64,000 nt of DNA. It comes from Hymenobacter lapidiphilus. GTDB taxonomy: Bacteria; Bacteroidota; Bacteroidia; Cytophagales; Hymenobacteraceae. The notes under the pieces are model-generated. The model worked only from the letters and a program-made list of their open reading frames with translations, did not search any database and had not been told where the DNA came from. The DNA lies in assembly GCF_003417065.2 (NCBI RefSeq), contig NZ_QVLT01000013.1, forward strand, positions 1 to 64,000, in the 5' to 3' direction. Position numbers and translations under genes: made by a program. Below, in pieces: positions 1 to 7,183 of this stretch. Numbering within the stretch: position 1 is the first letter of the stretch; each line of letters starts with the position of its first letter.

Positions 1-2
1 GC

Positions 3-233
3 GACGACTGGAAGGCCAACAAGCTGATGGCCGAACGCGGCTACCAGAGTGCGCTGGCCGTGTTCGTGCGCCGGCCCGGGGGCGTCATTGGCCTGTACGT
101 GCTGAGCTGGCGGGAAATGGAGCTGGTACGGGCTGACCAGACACCCGACCCCGACGTGCCGGTGCGCCCGCTGGATGGGGTGCTGGAGCAGCGCCTGAAT
201 CTATACGCCACCGAGCTAAGCTACCTGATGTAA
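3..233 (+). CDS. 3' end of an unrecognised gene (partial)
   Basis: The reading frame is open from base 3 and ends at a TAA at 231-233, so the start probably lies before the window; an internal ATG at 27 is the only start visible. The 76 visible residues contain a hydrophobic stretch (AVFVRRPGGVIGLYVLSW) that loosely recalls the last strands of a GAF-like domain, but this is too weak to name a function. It ends 6 bases before the next small membrane gene and belongs to the same closely packed run, so it is probably part of the integrated element. Confidence 0.5.
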   Translation, partial: DDWKANKLMAERGYQSALAVFVRRPGGVIGLYVLSWREMELVRADQTPDPDVPVRPLDGVLEQRLNLYATELSYLM

Positions 234-239
234 CGGCCT

Positions 240-506
240 ATGTTCTCCTTCAAAAACTTCTACAAGTCCGCTACCGCTACCGTGCAGCGCGCGGCCGCCC
301 TGCTCAAAATAGGCGGGGGCGCCCTCTCTACCGCATCCGCTTCGGAGCTGGTACCGGCGCGCTACAAGCTGCTGGCCTTTCTCTGCGGGCTGGTGGTGTG
401 CGCGGTTGCCGAGGGACTGGAAAAGCTCAGCGCCGCCCCGCCACCGGCGTCCGGCCCGGATCCGGCCACTGATTCAACCATGTCACCTCAAGCCCCCGTC
501 GAATGA
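240..506 (+). CDS. Small single-pass membrane protein, holin-like by context
   Basis: An 88-residue protein with one clear membrane segment at about residues 43-60, a basic N-terminal part and a Pro/Ala-rich tail. Its TGA overlaps the ATG of the downstream amidase by four bases (ATGA), so the two are probably translationally coupled. A one-segment protein immediately before a T7-type amidase is a common phage lysis arrangement, so a holin or lysis accessory role is inferred from context only; no family motif is recognised. Alternatives are an anchor or regulator of the amidase. Confidence 0.55.
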   Translation: MFSFKNFYKSATATVQRAAALLKIGGGALSTASASELVPARYKLLAFLCGLVVCAVAEGLEKLSAAPPPASGPDPATDSTMSPQAPVE

Positions 507-955
507 GAAAGATCAAATACCTCGTCGTTCACTGTACTGCCGGCCACGCTACGCAGTCGCTAGATAGTATCAAGGCCTGGTGGAAAACCCCACCGTCGAA
601 AGGCGGGCCGGGCTTTGGCAGCACGCCCGGTTACCACATCCTGATTGCCGCTGACGGCACCAGTCACCGGCTGCGGGAAGATGCCAGAGGCACCTACGGC
701 GTCGGCGGGCACAACCACCACAGCCTGCACGTGTGCTGGATTGGCGGCCTGAACGGCAAGGACGGCCGAACCACGCAGCAGAAATCAGAGCTGTTGCGCG
801 TACTGCGTCGCTGGAAAGAGGCCCACCCCGACGCGCAAATCGTGGGCCACCGCGACCTGAGTCCGGATAAAAACCAGGATGGCGTCATCACCTCCAACGA
901 GTGGCTGAAGACCTGTCCGAATTTCGACGCCAAGACCGACTACGCCTGCCTGTAA
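503..955 (+). CDS. N-acetylmuramoyl-L-alanine amidase, T7-lysozyme type (Amidase_2)
   Basis: This 150-residue protein is expected to cut the amide bond between muramic acid and the stem peptide in peptidoglycan. Family landmarks are visible: zinc ligands His10 (VVHCTAG), His116 (GHRDL) and Cys138 (KTCPNFD), the tyrosine of PGYH near residue 44, and the Lys136 before the Cys that matches the catalytic lysine position of T7 lysozyme. The loop SPDKNQDGVI after GHRD is also typical. There is no signal peptide, as for phage endolysins that need a holin. It overlaps the upstream small membrane gene by four bases and is followed by more small membrane genes. Phage or element origin is inferred; the family assignment is firm. 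Confidence 0.9.
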   Translation: MRKIKYLVVHCTAGHATQSLDSIKAWWKTPPSKGGPGFGSTPGYHILIAADGTSHRLREDARGTYGVGGHNHHSLHVCWIGGLNGKDGRTTQQKSELLRVLRRWKEAHPDAQIVGHRDLSPDKNQDGVITSNEWLKTCPNFDAKTDYACL

Positions 956-982
956 CTCACCTCACTTCATTCCATACCTGCC

Positions 983-1300
983 ATGAAATCGTTCTTCTCT
1001 GTTCAAGTGCTGCTGTTCCTGGCCTGGGTGGCCATCACCACGGCCGTGTTCTACGCCGCCATTCACTTCGGTTTCAGCCGGGGGTGGATATTCGTTCCCC
1101 TCGTAGGCGGGCTGGCCTACCTGCTCTGGCCTGCCAAGCGCAAGCCGCTAGTTGCCGTGCTGGCCCTGTTACTGCTGGCCAGCGCTGCCAGCTGCACCCG
1201 CGCCACCGTGGCCGATGCGCCCACGCGCACCTACACCGACGCGGAAGGCTTCGAGATACCGGTGCAAACTACCGCCGATTCAGTTCGCGCCCGATGGTAG
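983..1300 (+). CDS. Small membrane protein with an internal lipobox
   Basis: A 105-residue protein with two membrane segments (about 9-28 and 34-50) followed by a basic KRK and a third hydrophobic stretch ending in ASAASC at Cys71, which looks like a complete lipoprotein signal sequence placed inside the frame. The last 34 residues are polar. Either the protein has three membrane segments, or a second product starts internally (a GTG codon is at 1157) and is lipidated. It begins 27 bases after the amidase and its TAG overlaps the next ATG. No family is recognised. The position after an endolysin suggests a lysis or envelope role such as a spanin-like function, which is inference. Confidence 0.55.
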   Translation: MKSFFSVQVLLFLAWVAITTAVFYAAIHFGFSRGWIFVPLVGGLAYLLWPAKRKPLVAVLALLLLASAASCTRATVADAPTRTYTDAEGFEIPVQTTADSVRARW

Positions 1301-1413
1301 CTACCTATCTTCCCGGCGCGCTGGCCTTATTGTGCGTGCTACTGAGCACCTTCTTATTGGCCGATATCGGGGCCGGCTCCGGAGCGACGAAATCCGCCGT
1401 GGTGAAGATGTGA
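1294..1413 (+). CDS. 39-residue single-pass membrane peptide
   Basis: A very short frame starting at ATG 1294, overlapping the TAG (1298-1300) of the preceding gene, and ending at TGA 1411-1413, which overlaps the GTG start of the next gene. It encodes one hydrophobic stretch (LPGALALLCVLLSTFLLA) and a short Gly/Ser/Lys tail. Support comes from the chain of overlaps on both sides and the membrane-peptide composition; there is no recognisable homology, so it may be only a coupling peptide. Confidence 0.4.
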   Translation: MVATYLPGALALLCVLLSTFLLADIGAGSGATKSAVVKM

Positions 1414-2015
1414 GCCACCTGTGGGAAGCCCGCACCCGGGCTGCGGCCATCGGCGGCTGCGTGCTGAGCGCCTACGTGATGCTGCTCTTCTACAAGATTC
1501 GGCTCACCGACTGGCATTGTTACCTGGTGCTGGCCCCGGTGGCCGCGGCTGGAGCCTGCCTCTGTCTATTCGGGCTGCGCTTCGATATCCGGCTCAATCT
1601 TCGCCGCCTACTCGATAGGTTCTACCTGGGCACCGACCCCGAAACGGCGGCTACCGACAGGGCGCTGACGGCACGCGGCATGAGTGGCCGCACCTTCGCC
1701 CGGCTGAAGCTACTGGGCACAGTGGTGGGTGCCGTACTGGCTGTGGTGCTGAGCGGGTGCAAGGTCAGCCAGCCCGAACGGCCGGCACCAAATGTGGCAA
1801 GCTCCGGCCAAAATGTAGCAAGCTCGGGGCAAAATGTGGTAAGCTCCGACCGAAATGCGGTAAGCTCCCATGGCTTACCTTATAAGCTAACCCCACCCGC
1901 GCCCGACGCCCCGGCCAAGCAACACCGGCAGTACCGCCGTAACCTCAGAGCCCAGCCCCGCACCGTGCCGCTGGTGCAGGGCCGCGCCGCCGTGAATGCC
2001 CCGGCCGCTACGTAG
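1410..2015 (+). CDS. Membrane protein with embedded lipoprotein frame and 7-residue repeats
   Basis: A GTG start at 1410 overlaps the upstream TGA by four bases (GTGA) and gives 201 residues; no ATG in frame lies near. The first 60 residues hold two membrane segments (about 12-28 and 36-54). An in-frame ATG at 1680 (Met91) opens a textbook lipoprotein signal: a basic RTFARLK region, a hydrophobic core and LSGC at Cys117. After the Cys come four copies of a seven-residue repeat (NVASSGQ type) and a basic Pro/Ala-rich tail. Two products, a full membrane protein and a shorter lipoprotein from Met91, are possible. No family is recognised. Placement after an endolysin makes an outer-membrane spanin-like role for the lipoprotein conceivable, but this is inference. 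Confidence 0.5.
   Translation: MSHLWEARTRAAAIGGCVLSAYVMLLFYKIRLTDWHCYLVLAPVAAAGACLCLFGLRFDIRLNLRRLLDRFYLGTDPETAATDRALTARGMSGRTFARLKLLGTVVGAVLAVVLSGCKVSQPERPAPNVASSGQNVASSGQNVVSSDRNAVSSHGLPYKLTPPAPDAPAKQHRQYRRNLRAQPRTVPLVQGRAAVNAPAAT
1790..1873. repeat. Four tandem 21-bp repeats inside a coding region
   Basis: Four back-to-back 21-base units (1790, 1811, 1832, 1853) of the form AAATGTGGYAAGCTC plus six variable bases. They encode the NVASSGQ-like heptads of the membrane/lipoprotein gene. The last unit runs into a small hairpin with arms GGTAAGC and GCTTACC (about 1858-1878). Confidence 0.85.
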
Positions 2016-2261
2016 GTGGCCACCAGCTACAAGAACGAGGCCCCCGTAACGCTGGCCACTGACAGCGCCGTGGTCAACGTAGCCACGGCCGCCAAGAACG
2101 GCCAGGCGGCAGCCGGGCCGGGCATCGTGCAGACGCGCACCGACGCCCCGAAGCCCAGCATCTGGCAACGGGTGCTAAGCTACTGGCCCTGGTTGGTTGG
2201 TGCCGGGCTGGTGTGGTTCTTCTGGCCGCCTATCCTGGCGTTGCTACGGCGGCTGGTGTAG
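2016..2261 (+). CDS. Small C-terminally anchored membrane protein
   Basis: An 81-residue frame beginning with GTG directly after the TAG of the upstream gene (TAG followed by GTG), so it probably depends on coupling. Residues 1-50 are polar and rich in Ala and Thr; residues 55-77 form a Trp-rich membrane segment ending in RRLV. Tail-anchored topology is therefore likely. It is the last gene before a strong terminator and closes the left-edge small-gene run. No family is recognised. Confidence 0.5.
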   Translation: MATSYKNEAPVTLATDSAVVNVATAAKNGQAAAGPGIVQTRTDAPKPSIWQRVLSYWPWLVGAGLVWFFWPPILALLRRLV

Positions 2262-2304
2262 CTACTTGGCCAAAAATAAAAGCAACACGAAAGAAAGACG
2301 AAAG

Positions 2305-2339
2305 AAAAGCCCCGTCCGGTATCGGTGCGGGGCTTTTTG
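2305..2339 (+). terminator. Rho-independent terminator after the small-gene cassette
   Basis: Perfect arms AAAAGCCCCG (2305-2314) and CGGGGCTTTT (2328-2337) with a 13-base loop, followed by T residues. The flanking A-run also gives U residues for the leftward integrase transcript, so it can stop transcription from both sides. Confidence 0.85.
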
Positions 2340-2371
2340 GAGGCACTGGTGACGAAACAACACGAAAGAAA

Positions 2372-3652
2372 TCACGAGAATATCCCCCAGTCCGCTGCAC
2401 TCCCATCGGTGCCCGTAGCCAGGTAGTCATTGAACTCCGAGAGAAACGGCCGCGCCACGGCCCCGCTCACCCCCATCGTGGCCATGCCTAGCGCCCGCCC
2501 CATTTCGGTGGTAATCGTATCGGCCAAAACGTGCGCGTAATATTTCTCGGTAATGCTGATGGACCGATGGCCCAACACCCGGCTCACGATGGTCATGCTC
2601 ACCCCGTCCTGCAGCAATATCATGCCGGCCGTCTTACGCCCGACGTGGGTGGTCAGGTGCTTATCGAGGCCCACCAGGTAGGCCACCTGTTTTAAGATGC
2701 GGTTGTAGTACTGGTTGCTCGGCACCGGCAGCTGCTGCCCGCCGTAGTTGGCCAGTATCTCGCGCGCCGGCCTCAGTAGCGTAATCATGGCCCGGCTGCC
2801 GGTCTTCTGCCGGTCGAGCACCAGCAGCACGCTCCCATCCGGCCGGGGCGCCAGGTGCTCCGAGGCGCGGAAGGCCAGTAGGTCCGCCCACGCCAAACCC
2901 GTAAAGCGCTGAAACAGGAACAGGTCGGCCACCTTGCGCAGCGGCTCACTCTGAAACTTATAGAACCAGAGCCGCACCAGCTCCAGCGGGGTCAGGAATA
3001 CCGGCAGCTCGGGTTGGTCGAACCGAAACTGAAACCCCTCCATCGGATTGGTATCGAGCAGCTCCTGGCGCACGCACCAGCTGAGCACCGACTTAAAGGT
3101 CTGGGCCACTTTGAGCGCGTAGTTCTTCTTGCGCTTGCCGGCCCGAAGCCACTGCACGAACTGCTCCACCCGCGCCGCACGTAGCTCCTGGGGCCGCATC
3201 TCACTCAGCCCTTGTTCAGCCAGCCACTTTTCGAGCAGATTAAGACGCACCTTATCCGCCTCGATAGAAGCGGCTGGCAGCTGGCCAGCCTCGACTAACT
3301 CCTCGCGCTGTTTGATGTAGAGGCCGAACACGCTCAGCAGCGACTGCGTGCGGGCCTGCGGCTTCTGGTAGCAGGCCACCACCCGCTCGGGCGTGATGTA
3401 GGTACCCTCGCGTTCTAAGATATTGAAGGCCTCGCGCAAGCCATCGGCCAGCTGCTGGAGCTGCTGGTTGGAAATCCTAGCCTCATCGGAGCGGCCCTTC
3501 ACTTTTTGGGTTTGGGCATCCCATTCCAGTTTATGCACCCGGACGCTGGTGGCGAAGTTGTAGTCTACCTTATCGACCGTGACGCGGCAGTAGACGGTAC
3601 CGGGGCGCTCCAGGGCGCGCGTGTTTTTCCGAAACCAGAACAGGACACTCAT
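2372..3652 (-). CDS. Tyrosine recombinase / site-specific integrase
   Basis: A 426-residue recombinase of the kind common on Bacteroidota integrative elements. The N-terminus (MSVLFWFRKN) fits an arm-binding domain, residues about 105-205 the SAM-like core-binding domain, and the rest the catalytic domain. The catalytic set is complete: Arg249 (FQRFTGLAW), Lys283, His336 and Arg339 (THVGRK), His362 (LGHRS) and Tyr372 (KYYAHV). The start at 3652 is preferred over ATG 3670 because it gives the usual family N-terminus. The gene lies between the small-gene cassette and the 3' end of tRNA-Ser(UGA), which is the arrangement expected when an element has inserted at a tRNA gene. Confidence 0.9.
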   Translation of the reverse strand: MSVLFWFRKNTRALERPGTVYCRVTVDKVDYNFATSVRVHKLEWDAQTQKVKGRSDEARISNQQLQQLADGLREAFNILEREGTYITPERVVACYQKPQARTQSLLSVFGLYIKQREELVEAGQLPAASIEADKVRLNLLEKWLAEQGLSEMRPQELRAARVEQFVQWLRAGKRKKNYALKVAQTFKSVLSWCVRQELLDTNPMEGFQFRFDQPELPVFLTPLELVRLWFYKFQSEPLRKVADLFLFQRFTGLAWADLLAFRASEHLAPRPDGSVLLVLDRQKTGSRAMITLLRPAREILANYGGQQLPVPSNQYYNRILKQVAYLVGLDKHLTTHVGRKTAGMILLQDGVSMTIVSRVLGHRSISITEKYYAHVLADTITTEMGRALGMATMGVSGAVARPFLSEFNDYLATGTDGSAADWGIFS

Positions 3653-3835
3653 GTAGTGGCGTAAGAGCATAGGCGTTATAGGCTAAGTAATTTAGCATCA
3701 ATAACGGCTAATATTGCTAGTTTGGTTGGGATCGGTTACACGAAAAGCGGGTGTGTAACCCCAAGTAGTTTCGGGCGGGCAAATGGGCGACCGGCTTCTT
3801 TGGGCCTCTGCTGGCTGTAAGGCGCTGAGGGGCAA

Positions 3836-3868
3836 CAAAAAAGCCCACCGATTTGCATCGGTGGGCTG
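3836..3868 (-). terminator. Terminator downstream of tRNA-Ser(UGA)
   Basis: Perfect 11-bp stem AGCCCACCGAT (3842-3852) with ATCGGTGGGCT (3857-3867) and a TTGC loop; six A residues at 3836-3841 become the U-tract on the minus strand. Confidence 0.75.
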
Positions 3869-3897
3869 CTTTCTATCGGGCCTTTGGGGCCATGTTG

Positions 3898-3982
3898 CAG
3901 AGGAGGAGGGATTCGAACCCCCGGAGGTGTAACCCTCAACGGTTTTCAAGACCGTCGCAATCGACCACTCTGCCACTCCTCT
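3898..3982 (-). tRNA. tRNA-Ser (anticodon UGA)
   Basis: Read on the minus strand, the acceptor stem AGAGGAG pairs with CTCCTCT and the discriminator is G. The anticodon loop CTTGAAA sits on an ACGGT/ACCGT stem and gives UGA, which reads UCA codons. A long variable arm and a GGTTCGAATCC T-arm are present, as required for serine tRNA. CCA is not encoded. Its 3' end faces the integrase gene. Confidence 0.95.
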
Positions 3983-4001
3983 AAAAAACAACTGAAAACC
4001 A

Positions 4002-4074
4002 AAAGTGAAGAACTAAAAATATCGTGTCGGAGGCTGCATAAGCACTTACTCCGGAATTTTTAATTCTTCACTTT
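4002..4074. repeat. Inverted repeat between the two serine tRNAs
   Basis: Nineteen-base arms at 4002-4020 and 4056-4074 match with one mismatch (AAAGTGAAGAACTAAAAAT type), with 35 bases between them. It could fold in the RNA between the two tRNAs and serve in processing or termination; no function is certain. Confidence 0.55.
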
Positions 4075-4095
4075 CAATTTCTACCTTCAAAAAAG

Positions 4096-4182
4096 CAGAG
4101 AAGGGGGGATTCGAACCCCCGATACCGTTGCCGGTATAACGGTTTTCGAAACCGTCGCATTCGACCACTCTGCCACCTCTCT
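4096..4182 (-). tRNA. tRNA-Ser (anticodon CGA)
   Basis: On the minus strand the acceptor AGAGAGG pairs with CTTCTCT (one G-U), the discriminator is G, and the loop TTCGAAA on an ACGGT/ACCGT stem gives anticodon CGA, which reads UCG. The variable arm is long (TACCG/CGGTA-type stem). CCA is not encoded. It lies upstream of tRNA-Ser(UGA) on the same strand, with 113 bases between them. Confidence 0.95.
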
Positions 4183-4290
4183 GTAAAGGCCCAAATATGG
4201 TGGTTTGGGATGGCAAAAGTAAAGACGATTTGGAAATGAACAAGGTGTAGCGCGAAATTTTTCTTTCAGCGGGCCCTACTCAACTCACAA

Positions 4291-5280
4291 TCAAGCCTTA
4301 ATTGTTTTGGTATCCGGCCGGCGACGGCGCGAAAAAAAGCCCGGTCGGCTGACGCCCCCCGTTACGGCATCAATGCTCACGTTCACCTCGAAGCCCAGAA
4401 TCAGGGTCATGCACACGAAATCGAGCCACACCATAAAGCCCACGAGCGTACCCACCGAGCCGTAGAAATGATTATAGCTGTCGAAAATTTTGACGTAGAG
4501 GATAAACAGAAACGACACCAGGAAAATGAGCAGCGTGGCAACAATGGCCCCCACCGACACGAACGGCCATTTGTCGTGCACCGGCGGCACATAGTAGTAA
4601 ATCAGGCTGGTTGTCAGCAAGAACAGAAACACCACCGAGCCGTAGCGTAGCACGGCCGTCATCTGGTCGTTGAGCGCCTCGGGCACAATTTCCTTATATA
4701 CCAGTGTATCAATGATGTAGGTGCCAAAAAAAATACCCGTAACGGCCACCAGCAGCACCGCCGCCAGCACTATTGTAAGCAGGGTGGCAATTACGCGCTT
4801 ACGGATGTAGGTGCGCTTCTTGAAGCTGGGGTACTTCTTTTCGAAGGCGTCGAGCAAGGCCATAAGGCCATTGGAACTGAGCACCAGGGCCGTGGCGAAG
4901 CCGAATGAGAGCAGGCCGCCTTGCTGAATGGTTACCACATCCTCAATGGTACCCGAAACGGCCTGGTACATCTCCTTCGGAATCAGGTCGGAAAGAAACT
5001 GCAGAATGTCTTCGTCGAGGTGGGGTACCGGAATCCAGGGGATGAGCGTGAACAGAAAAATGATGGTGGGAAAGATGGCGATGGTGAAGTTGAAGGCCAT
5101 GTAGCTGGCCCGCTTGGCAATGCCATCCAGCTTGATTTCCTGCAGCAGCTGCACCACCACGTCGTAGACCGAAGCACGGCCGCGGGCAAACCGCAGCCGC
5201 TTCAGCCACACAATGAAGCGGCGGTACGAGCGGCGGCGCTGCACATCGGGCAAATGATACCGGCGCACGGGAGACCTCAT
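4291..5280 (-). CDS. YihY/BrkB-family inner-membrane protein
   Basis: A 329-residue polytopic membrane protein. A basic cytoplasmic N-terminus is followed by the conserved family region with GIAKRASYMAFNF, then six hydrophobic segments, including PTIIFLFTLIPW, and a WPFVSVGAIVATLL-type segment, as in YihY/BrkB proteins. The family was once called ribonuclease BN by mistake; its biochemical role is unsettled. ATG 5280 (MRSPVRRYH) is preferred to ATG 5346 because the extra 22 residues are not typical. It is transcribed away from the tRNAs' upstream side and follows the thioesterase gene on the same strand with about 110 bases between. Family assignment is firm and function is not. Confidence 0.85.
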   Translation of the reverse strand: MRSPVRRYHLPDVQRRRSYRRFIVWLKRLRFARGRASVYDVVVQLLQEIKLDGIAKRASYMAFNFTIAIFPTIIFLFTLIPWIPVPHLDEDILQFLSDLIPKEMYQAVSGTIEDVVTIQQGGLLSFGFATALVLSSNGLMALLDAFEKKYPSFKKRTYIRKRVIATLLTIVLAAVLLVAVTGIFFGTYIIDTLVYKEIVPEALNDQMTAVLRYGSVVFLFLLTTSLIYYYVPPVHDKWPFVSVGAIVATLLIFLVSFLFILYVKIFDSYNHFYGSVGTLVGFMVWLDFVCMTLILGFEVNVSIDAVTGGVSRPGFFSRRRRPDTKTIKA

Positions 5281-5392
5281 GGGCAGAAAAAGGCGGTGAT
5301 AGATGAGAAAGTTAGGGAAAATCGGCTGTCCTCCCCTTTCCGGCATACTGCGCTTTGTACAAGGAGCTCAGAGTAGCAAACGGGCGCTCACT

Positions 5393-5878
5393 TCAGCTCA
5401 GAAATGCGGCCGGTGCCGGTGCGTCGGTGGGAGCTTCGGAGGGTGTAAGCGGGCCGGCGGTTTCGTCGTCGGAGAAATAAGGGGCCAGCCTGGCGGCGAT
5501 ATCGGCCGGAATGGGCACGGGGCGGCCGGTGGCCATGCTCGCGAATACCATCAGCGTGTGCCCTTCGGTCAGCAATACCTGGGCCTCGTTATAAATTTCG
5601 TACTCGAACAGAATCCGCGTACCCTCGGGCGGCTGGCGCAACAGCAGGCGCACAGTCAGCAGGTCGTCGTAGCGGGCGGGGCGGCGGAAGCGGGTCCGGA
5701 TTTCGCCTACCGGCATGCCCACCCCCTCGGCCTCCAGGGCTTTGTAGCTGATGCCCAGCTGCCGGAAGGCCTCGGTGCGACACACTTCGAAATAGGCCGC
5801 GTAGTTACCATGGTACACGTAGCCCATCTGGTCGGTTTCGGCGTACCGTACGCGGATGTGGGTGTCGGAAGAGTACAT
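5393..5878 (-). CDS. Acyl-CoA thioesterase, YbgC/FadM hot-dog family
   Basis: A 161-residue protein with a single hot-dog domain (about residues 5-130). The signature RYAETDQMGYVYHGNY holds the catalytic Asp16 and His23 expected for 4-hydroxybenzoyl-CoA thioesterase-like enzymes, which hydrolyse acyl-CoA thioesters in the cytoplasm. The C-terminal 30 residues are a Pro/Ala-rich low-complexity tail that is not part of the fold. It lies on the same strand between mltG and the YihY gene, with a 92-base gap from mltG, so the three may be co-transcribed. The substrate cannot be read from sequence. Confidence 0.85.
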   Translation of the reverse strand: MYSSDTHIRVRYAETDQMGYVYHGNYAAYFEVCRTEAFRQLGISYKALEAEGVGMPVGEIRTRFRRPARYDDLLTVRLLLRQPPEGTRILFEYEIYNEAQVLLTEGHTLMVFASMATGRPVPIPADIAARLAPYFSDDETAGPLTPSEAPTDAPAPAAFLS

Positions 5879-5970
5879 ATTTGGTTGTCATTTGGTAATT
5901 CTCAGTTGATAGTCTGTTCCAATAGCCACGGCCATAACAACCTGACAACTAGCAACTGACAACTGGTAGC

Positions 5971-7050
5971 TTATTTCATAATGCCGGCGCGGCTGAGGGC
6001 AGCCTGGTAGCGGCGGGCGTTTAGCAAGTGCTCCTGCTCGTTGCGGGCGAAGGCGTGGTAGCCGCTGAAGTCTTCCTTGGCGCAGAAATACAGGTAGCTG
6101 TGCTCCTCGGGGTTGAGCACGGCATCGATGCTGGCAATGCTGGGCAGGTTGATGGGGCCGGGCGGCAGGCCCCCGTACTTGTAGGTATTGTAGGGCGAAT
6201 CCTTGACCAGATGCTTATTGAGCACGCGCTTAATGGTGAAATCCTGGTTGGCAAACACCACCGTGGGGTCGGCCTGCAGCTTCATACCACGCTTGAGACG
6301 GTTAAGGTACACGCCTGCGACCCGGGGCCGCTCGTCGGCGTGCTGCTGCTGCTCGGCCTCCACAATGGAGGCCAGGACGCTCACTTCAGACCGGCTCAGG
6401 CCCAGCGCCTGGCGCTTGGCGTCGCGGGTCGGGGTCCAGAACTTTTCGTGCTCCTTCTTCATGCGCTGCATGAGGTTTTCGGCCGAGGTATTCCAGGCCA
6501 GGTCGTAGGTATTCGGAATGAACATGGTGAGAATGCTCAGCGTGTCCAAGCCCAGACTTTTAGTGTAGGCCGGCGAGCTGAGCAGCGAGTCGAAGCGGGC
6601 GGAGGGGGCATCGATGGCTTCGCCCAGCCGGCGGGCAAGGTCCTGGCGCAGGCGCAGGCTCTGGAAGGTGAGGCGCAGCGGCAGGCGGTTGCGGCCAGTG
6701 CGCAGGTCGCCGATGAGCTGGCGGTTGGTGTAGCCGTCTTTAAGCTCGTAGCGGCCGGGCTTTACCAGTTGGTCGTACTTCATCAGCCGGGCCACAAAGC
6801 GCAGGCTCAGCCGGTCGATTACCACACCGCGGGCCTCAATCGAGTCGAGCACCTGCCGGCTGGTGTAGCCGGGGCGCACCGTTACATAAGTGGGCCGGCC
6901 CTTGGTTTCAATATTGGCCTCGAAGAAAACCTGGTAGAAATAATAGGAAAAAGTGATGAGAATGAGGCCGAAGAAACCGGTCAGGTAAGCAAAACGCTGG
7001 CGTCGGCGGTCAGCGGCGGCTTTATACTCTTCAATGCGGGAGGTAGCCAT
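5971..7050 (-). CDS. mltG: Endolytic murein transglycosylase MltG
   Basis: MltG cuts nascent glycan strands at the inner membrane and limits their length. The 359-residue protein has one N-terminal membrane anchor (about 25-43), a LysM-like region (PTYVTVRPGYTSRQVLD), and the YceG catalytic domain. The catalytic glutamate is Glu231 in LASIVEAEQ; the family blocks GVYLNRL, LQADPTVVFA, SPYNTY and GGLPPGPI are all present. The length is normal. It diverges from the sorting-domain gene at 7184 and heads the leftward mltG-thioesterase-YihY run. Identification is secure. Confidence 0.95.
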   Translation of the reverse strand: MATSRIEEYKAAADRRRQRFAYLTGFFGLILITFSYYFYQVFFEANIETKGRPTYVTVRPGYTSRQVLDSIEARGVVIDRLSLRFVARLMKYDQLVKPGRYELKDGYTNRQLIGDLRTGRNRLPLRLTFQSLRLRQDLARRLGEAIDAPSARFDSLLSSPAYTKSLGLDTLSILTMFIPNTYDLAWNTSAENLMQRMKKEHEKFWTPTRDAKRQALGLSRSEVSVLASIVEAEQQQHADERPRVAGVYLNRLKRGMKLQADPTVVFANQDFTIKRVLNKHLVKDSPYNTYKYGGLPPGPINLPSIASIDAVLNPEEHSYLYFCAKEDFSGYHAFARNEQEHLLNARRYQAALSRAGIMK

Positions 7051-7126
7051 GTAGCGAAACGGGGATTAAATCAATGGTAACATATCCGGGGCCGTTTACG
7101 TGTTGCAACCTACGCCTCGAAACTGA

Positions 7127-7134
7127 TACCTTTA
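7127..7134 (+). promoter_or_regulatory. Candidate -7 box for the sorting-domain gene
   Basis: TACCTTTA resembles the Bacteroidota -7 consensus TAnnTTTG, with a TTG about 24 bases upstream as a possible -33 box. It lies 50 bases before the ATG at 7184. Confidence 0.4.
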
Positions 7135-7183
7135 GGATTCAAAAGTACGCGTTCTGTTTCTTCACCCTTCAATTTATTGTCCC

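Noticed and set aside
1152-1409. N-terminal extension of the 1410 gene from ATG 1152
   Set aside because: It would overlap two other small genes by more than 250 bases and reads as Pro/Arg-rich shadow; GTG 1410 gives a normal four-base overlap.
1790-1873. Possible CRISPR-like or iteron array
   Set aside because: Repeats are contiguous without spacers and keep the reading frame, so they are a coding repeat.
6028-7080. Long plus-strand frame opposite mltG
   Set aside because: Antisense shadow of a secure gene; its composition mirrors mltG codons and it has no family motif.
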